From Pseudoscleropodium purum (Eukaryota > Streptophyta > Bryopsida > Hypnales > Brachytheciaceae), in NCBI GenBank assembly GCA_963969395.1, contig OZ017798.1, positions 3,472,001-3,536,000 on the forward strand: a stretch of 64,000 nt of DNA, written 5' to 3'. A program made the translations under genes and the position numbers. Every line of letters starts with the position of its first letter. Position 1 is the first letter of the stretch. The notes beneath the pieces are model-generated. The model was given only the letters and a program-made list of their open reading frames with translations, did not search any database and was not told the origin of the DNA. This document shows, piece by piece, positions 58,172 through 64,000 of the stretch.

Positions 58172-60034
58172 ATTCTCTCTCAATATAAAAATTGGTATAT
58201 GTTTTATATTTTTAATATTATCAAAATAAAAAAGTATTTCTATCGTATGATTTTGATTGAATATTGGGGTACAATTTTCCTAATATGTTGGTTGAAAGTG
58301 TAAAATTCAATTGGTATTCTTTGAAATGCACAATTAATATTTCATTTTTAAGCAATCTCAATCAAGCATACAAATTTCAGTTTTAGAAACCCAAAGCTCT
58401 ATCTGTGATGGATTTTTTAAAATATATTTTATGATTTTACATAATAATTGATTGAACACTATTGATTATGATTTTCAAAATTTAATTGTGAAAACTAGGA
58501 GGAAACATCTATATATACATCTTTTATTTCAAAATAAATATGAAAGTAATTCAAAATTTATAGTACATAGAGTTCAATGTTAAAGCGTGGCAAATCAAGT
58601 TTGGCATAATAGATATCTATATATGCTAACTAGATTTAGCTAACTAATTGTACTATTTTACATTATACTACTACAAGTCTTTTACATGTAGGTTGGAAGA
58701 AATTAGACACTGATTACAATGGCATCTCCAACCAAATTACCAAGCAACGGTATTAGTATTCATTTGAAAAAGTTGGCTATATTGTCACTTAGTCAATTGA
58801 AATTGTTAGAAAATTGGATCACTATTGATTATTCAACATCAAACATTTCAAAATATATTATTGACACCAAATGATGTTATCCAAAATTTTTAGCTTCTAG
58901 TCTTTTCATGTATTTTTTCTTTTTCAATTTAATTGATTAAATGTATTTAATTGGTTGATTTTTCTATAAATTAATATTTGGATGTTGAATATCAATTAGT
59001 ATTTTCACATAGTACATTCAAATGAAAGTACTACAACATTTTTTTGATACTAAAGTAAGTGTATATAAAAGCATTTGACTAAGCATATGAATGTATTTTC
59101 TATTATTAAATTATCTTAGTTTTATTCTTTGGCAAGGGAATGGGTGTTAATCTTAGAAATATATCTGAGTTCAAAGATAGGGACCCTCAAAATATTGGAG
59201 CTAAAAATTTAGATTTTATTGCCTTTGATATAATTGTAAGATTAATGGAGTTATAACTAAAGTAGGATTGGAGTCTCATATACCTATTTAGCTTCAACAT
59301 GGGGTCCCTTCAACAGTATTTTAGACTTAACAACCCATTGTATCCAAGGTTTTTCACTTATATGCTCTAAAATTCACATTTTTCATCTACTAATATTTAT
59401 AATTGAAGTATCATTGATTTTTCTTGCTATTTGTTATGTTGTTGACATTGTGTATTTTAATAGGACAAATTAGAATTACATTAGTCCTACAAATAATGGT
59501 GTAGGTCTTTGAGGGGGGCATATTTGTGGTGTGATTTCAAATTCATGTTTTAGATTTGTATTTGCTTCACTTTGGTTATGCATTTTGTTGTTCTAAAATT
59601 GTTTATAATGTAGATGATGCAACTTAAATTGAAGGTGATCAATTTTGTAATTTGTATTAGTTTTGTACCCTATGTTCAATGGTGGTCTTGGTTTCTAGTA
59701 CAAGTTGACAATTATTTGGAGTATTGTATGTTGCAACTCTCGAACATAGAGGCAAGCATGTACATCTCGCCATAGTAGGTGACTATTTGAAAGGACATTG
59801 TGTTGTGCATTGTCAAAACTGGGATGCTTTGAAGTGCAACTAATAATCTCCAAATTCAGTTCCAATGGTGTACTTACTGCACCAATGTTGTAGTTGAGCA
59901 TAGTGAAACTTTAGTTATTTTGCAATATATTGGCTCTTGGTTATACTGTCATTGCCAAACTCACCATAAGCTTGCCTATGAGCATATAGATTCATTTGCT
60001 ATACAAATTGGGATAGAAATTCATTTGTCTGTGG
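58172..60034. other. AT-rich intergenic DNA, no gene seen
   Basis: Only short chance ORFs (for example minus 59,695-59,901). No element ends recognised. Confidence 0.3.
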
Positions 60035-60037
60035 TAT

Positions 60038-60255
60038 CACTATGAGAAACCTTTGTTTTAGGTGACGAGGCCTAATTTTTTTTATTGCATTTTAGTGGAC
60101 TTCATATGCAACAAATTTATGTTTTTATGTCAACATTGATATTACGCTGAACACTTCTATTGACATAAAAACATAGGTTTGTTGTACACAACATCCAATA
60201 AAATGTGTTAAAAGAAAATAGGCCTCGTCACCTAAAATAAAGGTTTCTTATAGTG
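60038..60255. mobile_element. CACTA-like hairpin MITE, 218 bp, with TAT duplication
   Basis: It starts CACTATGAGAAACCTTTG and ends CAAAGGTTTCTTATAGTG-like (AAAGGTTTCTTATAGTG). TAT flanks lie at 60,035-60,037 and 60,256-60,258. The arms pair over about 60 bp (TTTTAGGTGACGAGGCCT and its inverse) and again around ATGTTTTTATGTCAA. Non-coding. Confidence 0.8.
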
Positions 60256-60258
60256 TAT

Positions 60259-61899
60259 AGTATAATTGTAAATGACCAAAATTGTGTACATGCAGATAGA
60301 GAGTAGTATCAATTGATTTTCTTGTTTTTTTATGTTTAATTGTAAATAAGGTTAGGAAAATGAAGAAAAGGTGACAATATGAAATTTAGGCATGTTCATA
60401 GACCATAAATTTTAGTATGCTGTACTTGCAATCCAAAAATAATCAATTAGAGCATTCTTGGCACTTCAAAAGCACCAATTCAAAGTTTTTGCAAGACATC
60501 TACACAAATACACATATTTTTTGGGAGAAAATTGGATTTCTATTGTATGAGTTTTTCCAAGTCAAAAGTGGTTTAGCACTAGTTTATGGTAATGATAACT
60601 GCATCATTGACTTCATATATGGACTTTTCAATATTTGTCTATGAGATGTTTGGTAATCCATTTTACAAATTTCAATGTGAGGGGGATGATGTGGTATTTC
60701 TTGGTCTATTATTCAATAGATGGCAAGATACTTGCTAGTGTAATAAGATATACTTTGTATGGTGTTTGTATATGATTTTGTTGTGAGTCATTGAGATTAA
60801 GTGTACATTTTGAAATATATTGGCTTATTTTTTAAATTGAATGTAAAAACAACTTGTAGGATTGTGTTTATCCAAATATTCACAATATACTTCTATAAGT
60901 TCAAAGTAATGTTGGTGCAATTTTAGTGAATGCTTGAGCACAATTCTGGGGGGAGAAAAAATAAAACTTGGAAACTAATAAAGCTATACAAAAAAATAGT
61001 ATTTTGTAAGAAAAACATTTAAACAAACAATACCTTCATCTAAAATATTCCATCTCAGAAAATAAAATAACAATTGGGTACCATAAATTCAAAAAAATAA
61101 AATAAAATACACACACCTAAAATATTCTTTGGATGTATATATATAAAAAATATGACATGTAGTCCCCTCTCCAAATTCTTGTTGGATCTTCTTAGTGATT
61201 AAAAAAAGATATTAAATTCATTTAGCTTGTATTTTTTGAATGTTACACGAATAAAATATGAGTTTTAAAAGTAATGAATATAAGTGTATCCCAAATCAAC
61301 CTAGATTCTCATGTCCAAAAGTTGTACATTTTAGGCAAGAATGTATAAAGGTTGGTATTGCTACAAGATTACAATTAGGTGTAGATACCCTAATCCCTTT
61401 AGGACAAGAAGATAGTCCAAACTAATAAAAAAAATGAAGGTACACTACAAATTTGGATGAAACATTTGTTGTGAATTTCTTTTAACAAAAGTTGTAAACT
61501 ATGACTTACATCCTTGTGGTTGGATCTACCATAGTACTATTCAATATTTATCACTAAAATTTAAAATCAAAATCAAAATTTCCTTGTAAAAAATGATAAT
61601 GGGTTGACTTCTAGATATTTTCACCTTAAAGTTTTCCTTTAATTTTAGAATGGTGAATTTTAATTATGGTTTTTAAAAAATGTTTTCACTTTATTTACTT
61701 TTGGAAGCCATATCTGAAGTACCGGCATTTTTTGACAAGAAAATTTGTTTTTTTGGATGAAACACTTTTATGCTCTTTTAATTATAGAATGTTTGGAAAG
61801 AAAGGTTTTGAAAATCCATATTTTATATGTTTTAGAAAACTAGTACAAGAATCTATAAAGATTTGAATGGATAAGAAAAAAAAATTATGTTTGTGGAAC
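60259..61899. other. AT-rich intergenic DNA, no gene seen
   Basis: Short frames at 60,417-60,644 and 61,666-61,866 have AT-rich composition and no motif. The family D element to the right may extend into its last part; a CCCTTTAGGAC-like end occurs at about 61,396. Confidence 0.3.
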
Positions 61900-62775
61900 A
61901 TAATTATTCTCATTTATTCATTTTTCAAATTTTGAAACATTTTGTCAAGATAAAAAAAGCATTAGTTTTATGGAAATATCATTTTTATTTCAATTGGTTC
62001 CTAGAAGCAAAAGTTATGATACAATAAGTTCAAATTTTAGTTTTTTAGATAACAAAACCAAACCACAAAAAATTGAAATAAAAACTTGAAAGTTTTGTTT
62101 CTTATATAGATTATATTTTTGTCTATATGAAAAGCTTGAATTCATTCTATTTGGATTAGTGAACTGAAACTTATTAATGGAGTTTTTTTGTTCTACATGC
62201 CATCATTCCATCTTCTTGAAAAAATAACATATTGGATTTGTTTTTTGAACTCAATTTTCACAATTTAAAAAAAAGGTTGAATAACATTCAATTTTTTGGC
62301 TAGAATAACCTCATTGTTGGAATTAATGTGTTTTAATTCCATCTTGAAGCTATCAATGACTTGTTTTTTCTTTCTAGCTTTTCCTCCTAATTCTACTTAA
62401 CAAATATTTTAGAGAAAAGAAAGTTTTTTTTTTAAACTTTTTGAAGATTCTCAATTCAATTCTTCAATCTAAGAAATTTTTAATTCAAACTTTGTAGCGC
62501 AAAATTGAAAGTTAAAAAGATTCAAAGTCATATAATCTAGTCACAAAAGTTTCTAAAAGAAAATATATTTTCTTTTACTTTAAACACAATTACTTTGCAA
62601 TCTAAGTGTTCAAAGTTTCTAAAATTTCTTTGCACTTTCTTATATTAATATAGTATAAAATCCTATAGTTAGATATGCAAAAAAATCCCAATTGTGTAAC
62701 TTTTTATAAATCTTTGAAATAGAAATAGGAATTTTGAGCATTTTCTAATGAATAAAATGTCATGGCCCTTTAGGG
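61900..62775 (-). mobile_element. TTAA-type element, family D copy 4
   Basis: The right end GGCCCTTTAGGG is followed by TAAA. The body is parallel to 39,721-40,980 without the nested MITE: 'tcatttttatttcaattggt', 'tctatttggattagtgaact', 'agattctcaattcaattctt', 'atctaagtgttcaaagtttc'. The left boundary is estimated from the length of the other copies. Confidence 0.5.
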
Positions 62776-62999
62776 TAAATTTTGAATTTCTTGAAACCTC
62801 CTCTCATGTACTCACTTGAGGTTTCTGATTCCAAAATCAATATGTACCTATGTGGAAGAAATGATTCTATAAATTTTACAAATAAAATGTTTTGATCCTT
62901 CATAATTTTTGCATATGGTATCCAAATGTCATGCTCATTGGAACCTCCTTTCACTTGTCAACAAGGAAACATGAAATTTGACCAATTTAATTTTGGCAC

Positions 63000-63490
63000 A
63001 AGAGCAAAAAGTAGTGGTTTGGGGGTTGGAGTGGATTGAATCCATGGTTCATCCCTCTAAGACATTTTAGGAGTACATATAAAAAAGCCCCCCTATTTTG
63101 TACTTGATTAATTTTTCTTCTATACTTCTCTGAGCTAATTTGCAAATATGAATTTCAAAATTTTCAAATTTTATCATGCGTGGAAAATAAGAGATTCTAT
63201 ATTTTCCCTTCGAGATGAGCAAGGGGGTCAGTTCACTCCAACTGTTTGGGGGTGGGTGGGGTCAATTGACCCTATTGCTTGTCCCCCAAAAGTCATTCCA
63301 TGGGTGCATGTGAAAAAAAGACCCCCTATTTTGTGCCTAATTAATTTATCCTCTACACCACTCGTAGCTAATTTGGAGCCTCCGATTGCAAATATGAATA
63401 TGAATTCAGAATTTGCAAATTTTATCATATGCTGCAAATGAAAAAATTCAGCATTTTCCCTCAGGAACGAGCGAGGGTCCGTTTTGGGGG
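63000..63490 (+). repeat. Direct tandem duplication, about 240-bp unit, 2 copies
   Basis: 'tttgggggttgg' ... 'ccccctattttgtacttgatt' ... 'gagctaatttgc' ... 'attttatcatgcg' (63,018-63,180) is repeated as 'tttgggggtggg' ... 'ccccctattttgtgcctaatt' ... 'gtagctaatttgg' ... 'attttatcatatg' (63,245-63,430). A third 'tttgggggtgcc' follows at 63,483. Related single copy at 35,100. Confidence 0.65.
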
Positions 63491-63519
63491 TGCCCACCTA
63501 ACCCAGATTTTACTTTACT

Positions 63520-63840
63520 TGAACCCCTGGTGGATGAAAATGCAATTGCCTCCCAATGGTGGAAACCAACCAACTAACTGAATGAATGCCGTGCCCTAAA
63601 TTCTGTCTACTACCGATGATTCTCATCCATTCCTCTTGTTGGGAACTTCGCTGCACCTGGTCTCCAGCCAGAAAACCCTGTTTCTTGAGCTGTTTGGCAC
63701 GCACTTTCAATCTTTGACTGCCGGGGGGGCCTCCTTGTTGACTAAGTGGTGGGCCATGGCAGAGACCGACTATTGGTCCACTCAAAAGAAAAGTCACGTG
63801 TCTGCGAAAGCTCATTTGGCCATCGGGGATCATCATGTCG
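63520..63840 (-). repeat. GC-rich block shared with 14,140-14,500
   Basis: See the partner locus for the shared wording. The minus frame 63,510-63,836 (108 codons) includes KKQGFLAGDQVQ. The block lies at the start of a GC-richer stretch that continues to the window's end, so it may instead belong to the edge of a gene to the right. Confidence 0.35.
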
Positions 63841-64000
63841 AAGAATCACCGCAATTCCTTCATTGCCCCCCAAGTGTGCCCCCCTTTCAAAAGTTTTTAC
63901 TCAAGAGTTTTTACCAATCCCATCACAAAAGTTCTGAGGCCTCAAAAGGGATGGTAACTTTTGATATTCGGCACCCCCCGCAGTCGCAGTGCAGTTACAG
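63841..64000. other. GC-richer right edge, possible flank of an adjacent gene
   Basis: Composition rises, with C-runs and CpG, as at the AP2 promoter. No frame can be assigned within the window. Confidence 0.25.

Noticed and set aside
63510..63836. Minus-strand frame as a complete gene
   Set aside because: No recognisable domain; similarity to 14,140-14,500 favours a repeated block, and the window ends too soon to decide.

Overview
This looks like a gene-poor stretch of a plant nuclear genome. The evidence is one intron-containing gene for a divergent AP2/ERF-type transcription factor, sitting in a short GC-richer island inside very AT-rich, repeat-dominated DNA. The AP2 domain is far from the usual angiosperm consensus and none of the repeats is one I recognise by name. 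A non-angiosperm land plant is possible, but the species cannot be read from the window.

Layout. Bases 2-151 are the last codons of an unidentified gene entering from the left. From about 150 to 42,290 I find no convincing complete gene. That interval is layered with short non-autonomous DNA-transposon-like elements, hairpins, a probable tRNA-derived SINE and old homologous repeat pairs. One 52-codon ORF near 28.3 kb with promoter-like sequence upstream is the only tentative small gene there. Bases 42,290-46,350 hold the AP2 gene: a GC-rich promoter/leader with a G-quadruplex-type motif, a 1.7-kb ATG-rich leader, two coding exons (44,102-44,616 and 44,947-45,808) around a 330-bp intron, and an AT-richer 3' flank. 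From 46.7 kb to the end there are tandem arrays (about 86, 168 and 500 bp periods), further mobile elements and a GC-rich block at the right edge.

The mobile elements fall into several groups defined by their ends. (1) A large group of 0.8-1.0 kb, AT-rich, non-coding elements with ends like CCCCTAAAG, bounded by TTAA. (2) About 220-bp hairpins ending CACTAYRAGAAA with TAT duplications. (3) Two elements with CATGGTTGTC ends and perfect 8-bp duplications. (4) Elements flanked by TA with ends like NGGTAGAACC, NGGTAGCC or AGGTAAC. (5) Two elements with AGCATCC ends. Nested insertions (50.6-51.8 kb, 55.8-56.7 kb, 40.5-40.9 kb) and one related empty site (35.8 kb against 41.8 kb) confirm several boundaries and duplications directly from the sequence.

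No transposase ORF, rRNA, functional tRNA or CRISPR array was found. Repeat boundaries, homology and periods were read by eye; identities between copies were not computed.
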